This document shows, in pieces, positions 24,998-33,474 of a stretch of 64,000 nt of DNA (positions are counted from its first letter, which is position 1; each line of letters begins with the position of its first letter). A model generated the notes under the pieces. That model searched no databases. It had not been told where the DNA came from and saw only the letters and a list, made by a program, of their open reading frames with translations. The DNA comes from Marinomonas polaris DSM 16579 (GTDB taxonomy: Bacteria > Pseudomonadota > Gammaproteobacteria > Pseudomonadales > Marinomonadaceae): contig NZ_FQVF01000002.1 of assembly GCF_900129155.1 (NCBI RefSeq), forward strand, positions 372,001-436,000, in the 5' to 3' direction. The position numbers and the translations under genes were made by a program.

Positions 24998-26338
24998 ATG
25001 TCTATTGATCAATCAGTTGCGCAGTTACTGCAAATAGAGCAGCAGGTTCGTCGTTGTGAAACCTCGACGGATCTGAGCTTTATTATGGTGAATATGACGC
25101 GAACCTTGGTGCCTTACCAGCAAGCAATGTTTTTGTCTGGTAATGAATTGGAAAAATTGAAATTAAAAGCGGTGAGTGATCTTTCTCTTGTCGATCGATC
25201 TACACCCTTTAGTGCTTGGCTTGAGCAAGTTTCTGCTTTTGTAAGTGCTTCAAAGATAGGTGATAAAGCACATACCATAGATACTAAGAGTTGGCCCGCT
25301 GAGTTGCTCAATGATCTTAGTGAGTTCTCTCCGCCTTATATGTTGTGGTTGCCTTTGCTTATACCTGCTAAACCTACTCAACGAGTAGGTGTGCTTTTAT
25401 TAGCTAAGTCCGAACCATGGACAGAGAAAGAAATAGGGCTCTTGCAACATCTAGCATCGAGTTACGCTCATGCAATGCAACTGTTTACTCAACGTTCTGG
25501 TTGGCGAGCATGGTTAAGTGGATTAAATTCTAAGAAAGTGAGGCTTGGCGCCCTTATTGTCATCGTTTTGCTTGGATTGGTTCCAGTTCGGTTGACAGTT
25601 TTAGCACCTGCAGAAATCATTGCAAAAGAATCTCTTTTGGTTACCTCGGCGATTGCTGGTGCGGTTCGTGAGGTGTTAGTAAAGCCTGGAGATCAAGTTG
25701 TCATTGATCAGCCTCTCGTGCAAATGGATAGGACTGAATTTCAAGGGGCTTTTGATGTAGCCCAGCGAGAGTTAGAAAGAACTCAGGCGGAACTAAGAAC
25801 TGCTGAACAAGCTGGTTATGTGGATCGCAGGAAAAAATCTGAATTGGCTGAGTTGGAATCTCAAGTCGAGTTGAAAACTATTGAGCGCGATTATTTGAAA
25901 ACTAAGCTATCTCAAACTCAGATTCTTGCGAAGAAGTCAGGTATTGCAATACTGGATGATCCTGAAAAATGGAAGGGCCGCCCAGTTGTTGTGGGAGAGC
26001 GTATTTTATCCATAGCGGATCCATCGAAAGTGCAGTTGCAAATAATGCTCCCTGTTGCCGATGCTATTTCTTTAACAAATGGTAATGATGTCACGTTTTA
26101 CTTAGATACTGATCCTCTAAACCCTATCCCCTTTAGCTTGGATTATTCTTCTTTTGAGCCGAGTTTGACACCTGATCAAGTCATTGCTTATCGTATTGTG
26201 GCTGACATTCAGCATGAAGCTCTTCCTCCTCGTATTGGCTTGCGTGGTACGGCAAAACTGTATGGTGAAAAAGTCTCTTTGGCTTATTATTTATTACGTC
26301 GTCCCATTACCTTTGTCCGTCAACATTTAGGTATTTAG
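24998..26338 (+). CDS. GAF-like domain fused to a membrane-anchored HlyD-type adaptor
   Basis: A 446-residue fusion. Residues about 15-165 look like a cytoplasmic GAF domain: helix, STDLSFIMVNMTRTLVPYQQAMFL, then MLWLPLLIPAKPTQRVGVLLLAKSEPWTEKEIGLLQHLASSYAHAM. A single membrane helix follows (about 182-200). The periplasmic part is HlyD-like: VLAPAEIIAKESLLVTSAIAGAVREVLVKPGDQV, a coiled hairpin (about 245-310, RELERTQAELRTAEQ), and a beta-barrel region with LRGTAKLYG. A GAF domain could sense a small molecule or mediate contacts in the cytoplasm. The gene begins 3 bases after the giant gene and ends exactly where the M50 gene begins, so these three are surely one operon. Confidence 0.85.
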   Translation: MSIDQSVAQLLQIEQQVRRCETSTDLSFIMVNMTRTLVPYQQAMFLSGNELEKLKLKAVSDLSLVDRSTPFSAWLEQVSAFVSASKIGDKAHTIDTKSWPAELLNDLSEFSPPYMLWLPLLIPAKPTQRVGVLLLAKSEPWTEKEIGLLQHLASSYAHAMQLFTQRSGWRAWLSGLNSKKVRLGALIVIVLLGLVPVRLTVLAPAEIIAKESLLVTSAIAGAVREVLVKPGDQVVIDQPLVQMDRTEFQGAFDVAQRELERTQAELRTAEQAGYVDRRKKSELAELESQVELKTIERDYLKTKLSQTQILAKKSGIAILDDPEKWKGRPVVVGERILSIADPSKVQLQIMLPVADAISLTNGNDVTFYLDTDPLNPIPFSLDYSSFEPSLTPDQVIAYRIVADIQHEALPPRIGLRGTAKLYGEKVSLAYYLLRRPITFVRQHLGI

Positions 26339-28450
26339 ATGCCTATTGACCTGAATGCACAGCTGCCAAAATTACGTCAGAACTTGTCTTTATTAGTGGC
26401 GCCACCTGATGAAGATGGAGAGCCTCGCTGGCAAATTTTTGATCCAGTCAGTAATAAGTTCTTTTACTTGTCTCGTACTGCTTTTTATTTATTTCGAGAA
26501 TGGCGTCATGTAAGCAGCTCTGTAGAATTACTTTCTCGAATTGAGGTGCGAGGAATTGATGTTGAAGAAGTTGAACTAGAATATTTTTTACGCTTCTTGG
26601 AAGGTAACCATCTTTTAGAGGCTCAATCTGAAAATGATGTAACTCGCCTTCGCGGAGAGGCAGCTAAACAAAAAAAACATGTTTTGCTTTGGCTTTTACA
26701 TAACTATTTGTTCATCAAAATCCCTCTTATTCGTCCCGATTTACTATTGACGCGTTTTTATCCTTTTATAAAACAGTTGTTCAGACTACGTTTGGATAGA
26801 GTCGCGCTTGTGTTGGGCTGTATAGGCTTGGTGGTAGTGTTGAAGCAGTGGGACACCTTTACCCACACTTTTCAGAATCTGTTTAGTATGTCGGCTATTT
26901 TTTATTACATTGCGGCATTGATTTTTGTTAAAACAGCCCACGAATTAGGCCATGCCTTCGTTGCCAAGCGCTATGGCTGTCGGGTGAGTTCAATGGGAAT
27001 AGCTTTTTTATTGATGACGCCGATTTTGTACACAGATACGACGGATGCTTGGCGATTAAGGTCGCGGTTTCAGCGCTTGAGTATTGTGATGGCAGGAGTG
27101 AAAGTTGAAATTTATATCGCCTGTGTTGCTACTTTTTTGTGGGGGATCGTTCCTGATGGTGGCTTTAGGAGTGTGTTGTTTTTTATTGCCACTACCAGTT
27201 GGATATCGTCGTTGTTGATCAACACGAGCCCATTTATGCGCTTTGATGGTTATTATGCATTATCCGATTTTTTAGGAATGGAGAATTTACAGCCACGATC
27301 TTTTTTAGTGGGTAAGTGGTTTTTGCGTGAGCGATTATTTGGTTTTGGTTTTTTGCCTCCTGAACCGCTTAATCGCAAAAAATGCCTGCTGATGGTCGCT
27401 TATGCTTGGAGTACATGGATTTATCGATTCTTTTTGTTTTTGGGTATCGCTGCCTTAGTTTATTATTTTGCGTTCAAGATATTAGGTATTGTACTTTTTT
27501 TGGTGGAAATTATTTGGTTTGTACTGCTTCCTATTTTTAAAGAAATGAAGGTTTGGGTGAGTTTGAGAGAAAAAATGTCGTTAAACCGTACTAGTGTAAT
27601 GACTTTATTGTTTTTTTTATTGGCTTTGGCTGCATTAGTTTTACCTTGGAAAAGCCAAATAAGTGCGCCTGCTGTTGCTACATTTGAGCGACATCAGACT
27701 TTTTATCCTAGTGAATCGAGTCGAGTTGTTTCGTGGCAAGTGACTCCAAACGAAAAGGTTAAAAGAGGACAATTACTGATTTTATTAGAATCACCCGATG
27801 TAGAGCAGCAAATTCGATTAACGCAGATTAAGCTCGATGCGTTGCAAACTCGTTGGCAACGGGCAAGCTCTGGGGCAGTCGAATTAGACTCAGTATTTAC
27901 TTTACAAACGCAATTGTCACGGGAGCAGTCTCGCCTTCAATCTTTACTTGAACGTCGAGAAAAACTAGCGATCAAAGCACCTTACGATGGTTATATTGGC
28001 GAATGGTTACCGCTAACAGAAGGTGATTATGTAAATGGTCAATCTCCTTTAGCAACCTTGTATGATGATGAAAGTTTAGTGGTCAAAGCCTATATTGAAG
28101 GGCGTATCGTGCCGCTATTGAAAGAAGGCAGTAAGGTAGATTTTATTGGTAACGATGGTGAGATATTGTCTGCGCAACTTCTCATAGACAAAGTGTTACC
28201 TACTGCCATTAAGAGTCTCAATTATCCAGGTCTTGGATCTACTTATGGCGGTGCAATTGCGACCCAGAAGTTAGATGATCAATTAATTCCTGAAGAGGCG
28301 ACTTATGAAGTGCAGCTGAAATTGATTGGCGAAGTGCCATTGATGCGGCAGCAATTTGGTAAGGTTAACTTAGCTATTGAGCCCCATAGTTTACTGATAG
28401 ATGGTTTACGACGTATCTACGGTGTGTTTATTAGAGAGTCAGGCTTTTAG
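26339..28450 (+). CDS. PqqD-like / M50 (site-2-protease-like) metalloprotease / HlyD adaptor fusion
   Basis: A 703-residue three-part protein. Residues about 15-95 are a PqqD-like winged region (IFDPVSNKFFYLSRTAFYLFREW). The middle is a polytopic membrane domain of the M50 family. HELGH at 201-205 supplies two zinc ligands and the catalytic Glu202, and NTSPFMRFDGYY (295-306) the third ligand, Asp303, as in S2P-like proteases. All catalytic residues are intact. After a last helix (about 420-437) the periplasmic C-terminus is HlyD-like: barrel-sandwich halves VVSWQVTPNEKVKRGQLL and LAIKAPYDGYIGEWLPL around a helical hairpin. The start codon directly follows the stop of the GAF-HlyD gene. It may process the giant protein during export; that is inference. 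No ATP-binding motif is present. Confidence 0.87.
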   Translation: MPIDLNAQLPKLRQNLSLLVAPPDEDGEPRWQIFDPVSNKFFYLSRTAFYLFREWRHVSSSVELLSRIEVRGIDVEEVELEYFLRFLEGNHLLEAQSENDVTRLRGEAAKQKKHVLLWLLHNYLFIKIPLIRPDLLLTRFYPFIKQLFRLRLDRVALVLGCIGLVVVLKQWDTFTHTFQNLFSMSAIFYYIAALIFVKTAHELGHAFVAKRYGCRVSSMGIAFLLMTPILYTDTTDAWRLRSRFQRLSIVMAGVKVEIYIACVATFLWGIVPDGGFRSVLFFIATTSWISSLLINTSPFMRFDGYYALSDFLGMENLQPRSFLVGKWFLRERLFGFGFLPPEPLNRKKCLLMVAYAWSTWIYRFFLFLGIAALVYYFAFKILGIVLFLVEIIWFVLLPIFKEMKVWVSLREKMSLNRTSVMTLLFFLLALAALVLPWKSQISAPAVATFERHQTFYPSESSRVVSWQVTPNEKVKRGQLLILLESPDVEQQIRLTQIKLDALQTRWQRASSGAVELDSVFTLQTQLSREQSRLQSLLERREKLAIKAPYDGYIGEWLPLTEGDYVNGQSPLATLYDDESLVVKAYIEGRIVPLLKEGSKVDFIGNDGEILSAQLLIDKVLPTAIKSLNYPGLGSTYGGAIATQKLDDQLIPEEATYEVQLKLIGEVPLMRQQFGKVNLAIEPHSLLIDGLRRIYGVFIRESGF

Positions 28451-28495
28451 TCGCAACCTAGAGATTATTTTAACGTATTTAGTAATGGCAGTTTA

Positions 28496-29308
28496 ATGAC
28501 GCAGTTTAATGATACTAATTCAGCATGGTCAGCTGAAAAGGTTGATATCGTAATAAAAAGTTTAGCGAATTTACGTTTGTTAGCCGACTTAGATTTAGTT
28601 CCTCGTTACCCGCATTTTGGTGATAAAACCTATCCTTTAGGACGCTGTAAAGAGATCCGTGATGCGGTGTTTATGTTGCTTCAAGAGAAGCTTCCACAAT
28701 CAACAGATCCGGGGCTTGTATTAATACGTGATATGTTATCTAAAGGAACGGTGCTTAAAAAAGTATGGGGTTCTCTTCGTGATGAATATTTTCAGAATGC
28801 CATGGTATTAGGTGATTGGTATCTTGATGTTTCTAACGATACAGTAAATCCGAATAAGCCAAGAGTAGAAGTTCTTCCACTTATCGAGTCACGATTTTAC
28901 AATATTGCAAGTTTCGAGCAATTCGTCAAAATAGCTAGATCCTACTGGAATGTTGAAGTATATAGAAATGACATATGTCCAGCACTAGCGCCTTTTATGC
29001 CGCTTATTTATGTTAATGAAAAAGGCGTTAGTTGGATGGGAGAGGCCAATGATGACATGTTGTCTATGGTGATGAAAAGCCAATTCTTTTCAGCAAAAAG
29101 TATTTTGTCTCATCTTTCTACGCCCCCTGAAGCGATAGTTAATAAGTGGCAAAATGCCTTGTCGCAGTTGAAACACAATAGTTTTATACATACGCAAGGA
29201 GACCCTCTGGTCTTTTGTGAGGAGTATCGAGTAAAACAATATCACCTTGATTCTATTTTTCGTGATCGTGTTGTTATGGCTTTTTTAGAGTTACCAAGAG
29301 GTCTTTAG
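28496..29308 (+). CDS. Unrecognised soluble protein of the secretion island
   Basis: A 270-residue protein with no signal peptide and no membrane segment, so probably cytoplasmic. I do not recognise a family. Visible stretches include LADLDLVPRYPHFGDKTYPLGRC near residue 35, GDWYLDVSNDTVNPNKPRVEVLPL near 115 and ALAPFMPLIYVNEKGVSWMGEAND near 165. It lies 45 bases downstream of the M50-HlyD gene on the same strand and is likely in the operon. The start region is odd: a 12-base direct repeat GCAGTTTAATGA (28488-28499, 28501-28512) spans the ATG and no clear Shine-Dalgarno is seen. A cytoplasmic chaperone or targeting factor for the giant cargo is one possibility, unsupported by any motif. Confidence 0.65.
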   Translation: MTQFNDTNSAWSAEKVDIVIKSLANLRLLADLDLVPRYPHFGDKTYPLGRCKEIRDAVFMLLQEKLPQSTDPGLVLIRDMLSKGTVLKKVWGSLRDEYFQNAMVLGDWYLDVSNDTVNPNKPRVEVLPLIESRFYNIASFEQFVKIARSYWNVEVYRNDICPALAPFMPLIYVNEKGVSWMGEANDDMLSMVMKSQFFSAKSILSHLSTPPEAIVNKWQNALSQLKHNSFIHTQGDPLVFCEEYRVKQYHLDSIFRDRVVMAFLELPRGL

Positions 29309-29347
29309 GATAGATTAAGGCTTTGCTTGTTGTATGGAGAACGTGTT

Positions 29348-29851
29348 ATGCATAACAGTGAGAAAGAGAAAATAGAGCTTGAGCATCAGGCGGCTAAGCT
29401 TTTTATGCGTTGTTATGAGCGTAATACGGGTAAGCATATTCGGCACATTTGGCATAATGATCCAATTCGCCCTGATGTATCCTGTATGTTGGAGGGTGAA
29501 CGATTAGATTTAGAAATTGCTCATCTTTATGGATCAGAAGAAGAGGCGATGGAGATTCTTGGACGAGATCTTACCCCAATTACGCGTAATGTCTTGCGGG
29601 CATTGAAAGAAGAGCCTGCTGACGAGCGATTACTGAGATCCTTGAATAAAATTTTAGAAAATAAGTCTAGTAAGCAATACGATTCAAAAAGGGTGTGGTT
29701 AGTTATTCGAAATACTCATCCAGCGTGGAGCCAAGCCGATATTAAAGCGCTTGAGCATCTTATTACCATACCCGTTCCTCATGCTTTCGAGAAGGTTTGG
29801 ATTCTCGGTGATATAGAGGGGAAAAGCGGCATTGTTCGACTTTATCCCTAG
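29348..29851 (+). CDS. Unrecognised protein, faint PD-(D/E)XK-nuclease-like pattern
   Basis: A 167-residue soluble protein. The start is the ATG at 29348, with GGAGA at 29336-29340; an in-frame upstream TTG at 29327 is less likely. The N-terminal helix has two possible His/Cys-rich bits (FMRCYERNTGKHIRHIWHN). RPDVSCMLEGERLDLEIAHLYG, written as RPDVSCML then LDLEIAHLYG, has an Asp followed about 12 residues later by an E-x-A on a strand. KRVWLVIRNTHPAWSQADI comes later. That layout recalls restriction-endonuclease-fold proteins, but no Lys is placed convincingly after the Glu, so activity is doubtful. It follows the previous gene by 39 bases and is probably the last gene of the island. Confidence 0.6.
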   Translation: MHNSEKEKIELEHQAAKLFMRCYERNTGKHIRHIWHNDPIRPDVSCMLEGERLDLEIAHLYGSEEEAMEILGRDLTPITRNVLRALKEEPADERLLRSLNKILENKSSKQYDSKRVWLVIRNTHPAWSQADIKALEHLITIPVPHAFEKVWILGDIEGKSGIVRLYP

Positions 29852-29875
29852 AGCTATTGCTGGTCTTGGCTGCTA

Positions 29876-30061
29876 TTAGATATCTTGATTTTTCTTCTGT
29901 TCTTCGGCTCTTTTTTTAGCAAGATTGTTTAGTCGTATTTGTTCTGCTTTGTATTTTTTAAGGATAATGAGTCCAACAATTAATGCGGCGCAGAAAAAAA
30001 TAATAGCAAAGGCGCCAAGCGCGACAGTGGCAAGAGAGTGCATAATATTTGTGCTCAACAT
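29876..30061 (-). CDS. Small single-pass membrane protein, unknown function
   Basis: About 61 residues: a short N-terminus, one long hydrophobic segment (about LATVALGAFAIIFFCAALIVGLIIL), and a highly charged tail (KKYKAEQIRLNNLAKKRAEEQKK) that should be a cytoplasmic coiled helix. ATG 30061 is used; ATG 30043 is equally possible and neither has a strong ribosome site. It is convergent with the secretion island, with 24 bases between stops, and separated from guaD by a strong terminator, so it has its own promoter. The family is not recognised. Confidence 0.5.
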   Translation of the reverse strand: MLSTNIMHSLATVALGAFAIIFFCAALIVGLIILKKYKAEQIRLNNLAKKRAEEQKKNQDI

Positions 30062-30099
30062 TTGTGCTAAATAGAAAAACAATTGCGATAATTATACAA

Positions 30100-30140
30100 A
30101 AAAACGGCCACTTTTACAGGTAAGTAAAGTGGCCGTTTTT
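30100..30140 (-). terminator. Strong terminator downstream of guanine deaminase
   Basis: AAAAACGGCCACTTTTAC at 30100-30117 pairs with GTAAAGTGGCCGTTTTT (30124-30140) with one bulged base. On the minus strand the stem is followed by a run of eight T, so it ends guaD transcription. Confidence 0.85.
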
Positions 30141-30165
30141 GGTTTTTGCTAGGCGAACTTCGTCT

Positions 30166-31467
30166 TTATCGTTGGTGAACGCATTTGCCGGCGGAGTAGG
30201 TTGCTTGAATCGCGCGGTCGTCACCAATGGTCATGAAGACGAATAGGCTTTCTTCAATGTTTTTGGATAACGCTAAGCGAGACTCAAGTAACGGCGTGCC
30301 CTTTTTGTCGAGGATTATAAAGTCTGCTTCGCTGCCTACTGCTAAATTACCAATTTTATCTTCTAAACGAAGCGCTCTTGCACCACCTAAAGTAGATAAA
30401 TACAGAGATTTGATTGGGTTGAGGTTCTCGTTTTGCAGCTGAATCACCTTGTAGGCTTCGTTCATGGTTTGCAGCATGGAGAAGCTAGTGCCGCCACCCA
30501 CATCTGTGCCAAGACCAACATTGACCTTATGCTCTTCCGCCTTATTAAGTTTGAATAAACCGCTACCGATAAACAGGTTAGACGTTGGACAGAAAGAAAT
30601 TGCTGAGCCGGTTTCGTGTAATCGGTGGTATTCGCTATCACAAAGGTGGATGCCGTGAGCAAATACAGAACGCTCGCTCAGCAGCTTGTGCTGGTCATAT
30701 ACGTCTAAGTAGTTGGTGCTTGCAGGGAATAGGTCTTTTACCCATGCACACTCATCTTTGTTTTCAGATAAGTGAGTATGCATATAAACATCATCGTATT
30801 CACTTAGCAGCTTACCGGCTAATTGTAACTGCTCGTCTGAACTGGTCGGTGCGAAACGAGGCGTGATAGCGTAATGCAAGCGGCCTTTATTGTGCCAAGT
30901 ATCGATAAGCTCTTTGCTTTCTTGATAGCTGCTTTCTGGCGTATCTGTGAGGTAATCTGGCGCGTTGCGATCCATCATTACTTTGCCACAAATCATGCGT
31001 AAGTTATGGACTTCGCTGGCCTCAAAAAAAGCGTCGACAGATACTTTATGAACCGTGCCGAATACCAAAGCGGTGGTCGTGCCATTGCGTAAAAGTTCTT
31101 TCAGAAAACGATCTGCGACATCGCGAGCGTGAGCCTTATCGCTAAATTTACCTTCTTCTGGAAAGGTGTAGGTGTTTAGCCAAGTTAGCAATTGTTCACC
31201 GTATGAGCCGATCATATCAGTTTGTGGGTAATGGATGTGAGTATCAATAAAGCCCGGTGTGATAATGGTATCAGGGTGATGTTCAACTAAGGTGTTATCT
31301 GGCAGCGTTGGTAGTAGATCTACGGCGTTACCTAGGGCGTAAATTTTATCGTCTTGAATGACTAGTAAGCCATCTTCAAAGTATTCATATGCAGCATCAA
31401 TACCGACGTCTTTGGGATCTGCGATGCAGTGAACAATGGCGGAGCGCCACGCTTTCAAATGGCTCAT
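30166..31467 (-). CDS. guaD: Guanine deaminase
   Basis: Zinc amidohydrolase converting guanine to xanthine and ammonia in purine salvage or catabolism. The 433-residue length fits. Metal-binding motifs are all visible: DTHIHYPQ (His77, His79), the family-typical continuation TDMIGSYGEQLLTWLNTYTFPEE, MHTHLSEN, FAHGIHL and GLGTDVGGGTSFSM with the last metal Asp. TFPEE-type sequence separates guanine deaminases from other cytosine/adenosine-type amidohydrolases. It stands alone between a terminator and the dbpA-vanZ pair. No other purine catabolism gene is adjacent. Confidence 0.95.
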   Translation of the reverse strand: MSHLKAWRSAIVHCIADPKDVGIDAAYEYFEDGLLVIQDDKIYALGNAVDLLPTLPDNTLVEHHPDTIITPGFIDTHIHYPQTDMIGSYGEQLLTWLNTYTFPEEGKFSDKAHARDVADRFLKELLRNGTTTALVFGTVHKVSVDAFFEASEVHNLRMICGKVMMDRNAPDYLTDTPESSYQESKELIDTWHNKGRLHYAITPRFAPTSSDEQLQLAGKLLSEYDDVYMHTHLSENKDECAWVKDLFPASTNYLDVYDQHKLLSERSVFAHGIHLCDSEYHRLHETGSAISFCPTSNLFIGSGLFKLNKAEEHKVNVGLGTDVGGGTSFSMLQTMNEAYKVIQLQNENLNPIKSLYLSTLGGARALRLEDKIGNLAVGSEADFIILDKKGTPLLESRLALSKNIEESLFVFMTIGDDRAIQATYSAGKCVHQR

Positions 31468-31555
31468 ATGTTTCTCGTGGGTGTCTTCTAAAATGATTTT
31501 AAATATAAAGTTTGACCGAATGGTTATACTTTATCAGGTCTTTTTCGTACTTTCA

Positions 31556-31918
31556 TTAAACCTTATATTTTGATTTAAGAAATAGTCCAATTATTAGTCT
31601 TGCGAGGATGGCTAAAATGACACCGAAAGCATCAGCGTAGAAATCTAACCATTCCGCATAGCGGTTTACATAAGGCTGAATCAGTTCAATTGCGCCGCCT
31701 AAAAATATGATAAACATAGACAGCAAGAGAAAGCGTTTCATTGGGCCAAACGCGCATAGAAGCGCCCAACCACCGAAGCCAATAACATGATGCGTTTTAT
31801 CAGTGCCAGGCACTGACGGAAGGATATCTGCAGGAGTTAATGTGGCTAGGCAGATGATTAGTGCGCCTAAAACAAAACCGACAGCTTGCGCTGCCGGTGA
31901 GTTGAGCCTTTTGATCAT
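31556..31918 (-). CDS. VanZ-like membrane protein
   Basis: A 120-residue protein with four hydrophobic segments and the VanZ-family pattern DKTHHVIGFGGWALLCAF in the second helix region and GAIELIQPYVNRYAEWLDFYADAFGVILA near the end. Members are small inner membrane proteins; the namesake gives low teicoplanin resistance, but most, including this one, have unknown function. Its ATG overlaps the dbpA stop (ATGA), so it is translated after dbpA. The functional link to an RNA helicase is not obvious, and the coupling may only reflect compact gene packing. Confidence 0.8.
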   Translation of the reverse strand: MIKRLNSPAAQAVGFVLGALIICLATLTPADILPSVPGTDKTHHVIGFGGWALLCAFGPMKRFLLLSMFIIFLGGAIELIQPYVNRYAEWLDFYADAFGVILAILARLIIGLFLKSKYKV

Positions 31919-33297
31919 CGTAAAATGCGCGCTCGAATGTTTTTGCCTTTGATCTTCTTGTTTTCGAACTCTTTGACAACGGTTTTAGCGACTTCGTTGT
32001 CGACTGAGACGTAAGCATGAAAATCAAAAATATCGATTTTGCCAACTTGTGATTTATCCAATCCAAGGCCAGCGGTTAATGCACCAAGTATGTCGCCTGG
32101 GCGAAGCTTGTTTTTACGTCCTGCATCAAAAGAGATGGTGGTTTTTTGCGGAATTAAGCGGTAGTGAGGATCAATCGCTTCAAGTTCAATAAAATTCGCG
32201 GTGATATTAAAGCGTGATTCAATATCACGAACTTTGTAATCGTCTTTTGATGTCACAAGGTTAACAGCAATACCTGCGGCACCCGCGCGGCCAGTTCGGC
32301 CAATACGGTGCGTGTGTACATCGGTGTCGCGTGTGGTGTCATAGTTCACAATAAGGTCAATTTCTTTTACATCAATTCCGCGAGCCGCCACATCGGTAGC
32401 CACTAATACACAACTACTTTGGTTGCTGAAACGCACGAGTACTTGATCGCGTTGTCTTTGTTCTAGATCCCCATGAATGGCTTGAGCGGCAACTTTGTGT
32501 TCAGCTAACCAGTCTGCGACCACTTGTGATTCTGCTTTTGTATTACAAAATACAATCGCTTGACGAGGTTCAAAATGTTGCAATGTCGCCAATAAGGTTT
32601 CGCATTTGTCTTTATTTTCGCTACGAACAAAAAACTGTTCTATATTAGGTTTAAGATCTTCTTGTGCTTCTACCTTGATGCTAATTGGCGTGTTCTGAAA
32701 TTCCTTGCTGATCGCTTCTATACCATCGCCATAGGTAGCTGAAAAAAGCAGTGTTTGGCGGTTGCTTGGCGTTAGGTCAACTACTTCACGGATGCTATCG
32801 ACGAAGCCCATATCCAACATGCGGTCAGCTTCATCTAATACTAGCGTGTTTAGTGCATTGAGTTTAAGCGTGCCTTTGCGAAGGTGCTCCATTAGACGGC
32901 CAGGCGTACCCACAACGATATGAGCACCATGTTCCAAAGAGCCTATCTGCGGACCAAATGGCATACCGCCACATAAACTCAGTACTTTAATGTTGTCTTG
33001 ATAGCGTGCCACTTTACGAATTTCTTTTGAGACTTGATCTGCTAATTCACGAGTGGGACACATTACGAGAGCTTGGACGCCAAAAAAGCGCGGATTAATT
33101 TTGAGTAAAAGAGCAATTGAAAAAGCTAGGGTTTTACCACTACCAGTTTGTGCCTGCGCAAGGATGTCTTTGCCTTCAATCATAGGTGGCAAACTTTGTT
33201 CTTGGATTGGGGTGAAGGTGGTGAACCCCATATCCGAAAGCAAAGTGGTTAGCTTAGTTGGAAGAAGGTTGTTTAGAGCGTGTTGAAATGTGGTCAC
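31915..33297 (-). CDS. dbpA: ATP-dependent RNA helicase DbpA
   Basis: DEAD-box helicase acting in 50S ribosome assembly. Motifs in order: TPIQEQSLPP (Q motif), AQTGSGKT (Walker A), PTRELADQV, VLDEADRMLDMGF, FSATYGD, the second RecA domain with VATDVAARGIDVKEIDLIVNYD, and HRIGRTGRAG. The C-terminal about 75 residues (KKNKLRPGDILGALTAGLGL onward) are the DbpA RNA-recognition domain that binds 23S rRNA hairpin 92, which sets it apart from other DEAD proteins. No ATG is available: I use the GTG at 33297, with an AGG about 8 bases upstream. A TTG at 33321 would add eight residues. Confidence 0.93.
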   Translation of the reverse strand: MTTFQHALNNLLPTKLTTLLSDMGFTTFTPIQEQSLPPMIEGKDILAQAQTGSGKTLAFSIALLLKINPRFFGVQALVMCPTRELADQVSKEIRKVARYQDNIKVLSLCGGMPFGPQIGSLEHGAHIVVGTPGRLMEHLRKGTLKLNALNTLVLDEADRMLDMGFVDSIREVVDLTPSNRQTLLFSATYGDGIEAISKEFQNTPISIKVEAQEDLKPNIEQFFVRSENKDKCETLLATLQHFEPRQAIVFCNTKAESQVVADWLAEHKVAAQAIHGDLEQRQRDQVLVRFSNQSSCVLVATDVAARGIDVKEIDLIVNYDTTRDTDVHTHRIGRTGRAGAAGIAVNLVTSKDDYKVRDIESRFNITANFIELEAIDPHYRLIPQKTTISFDAGRKNKLRPGDILGALTAGLGLDKSQVGKIDIFDFHAYVSVDNEVAKTVVKEFENKKIKGKNIRARILR

Positions 33298-33474
33298 AAA
33301 AGGCCTGTCTAGTTGAGTCAATAATAGAGGCAGGATACCAGAAAATCGTCATGAATACTTTTCTTAACCATTTATTCCGTGCCGCTTATATTGTTTTTAG
33401 GTAAAGTGGGTTGTTGTTATGGATGCAGTGATTTATAGCGGCCTTTTTGTTGGGAAAACATCGATGGGTAAACA

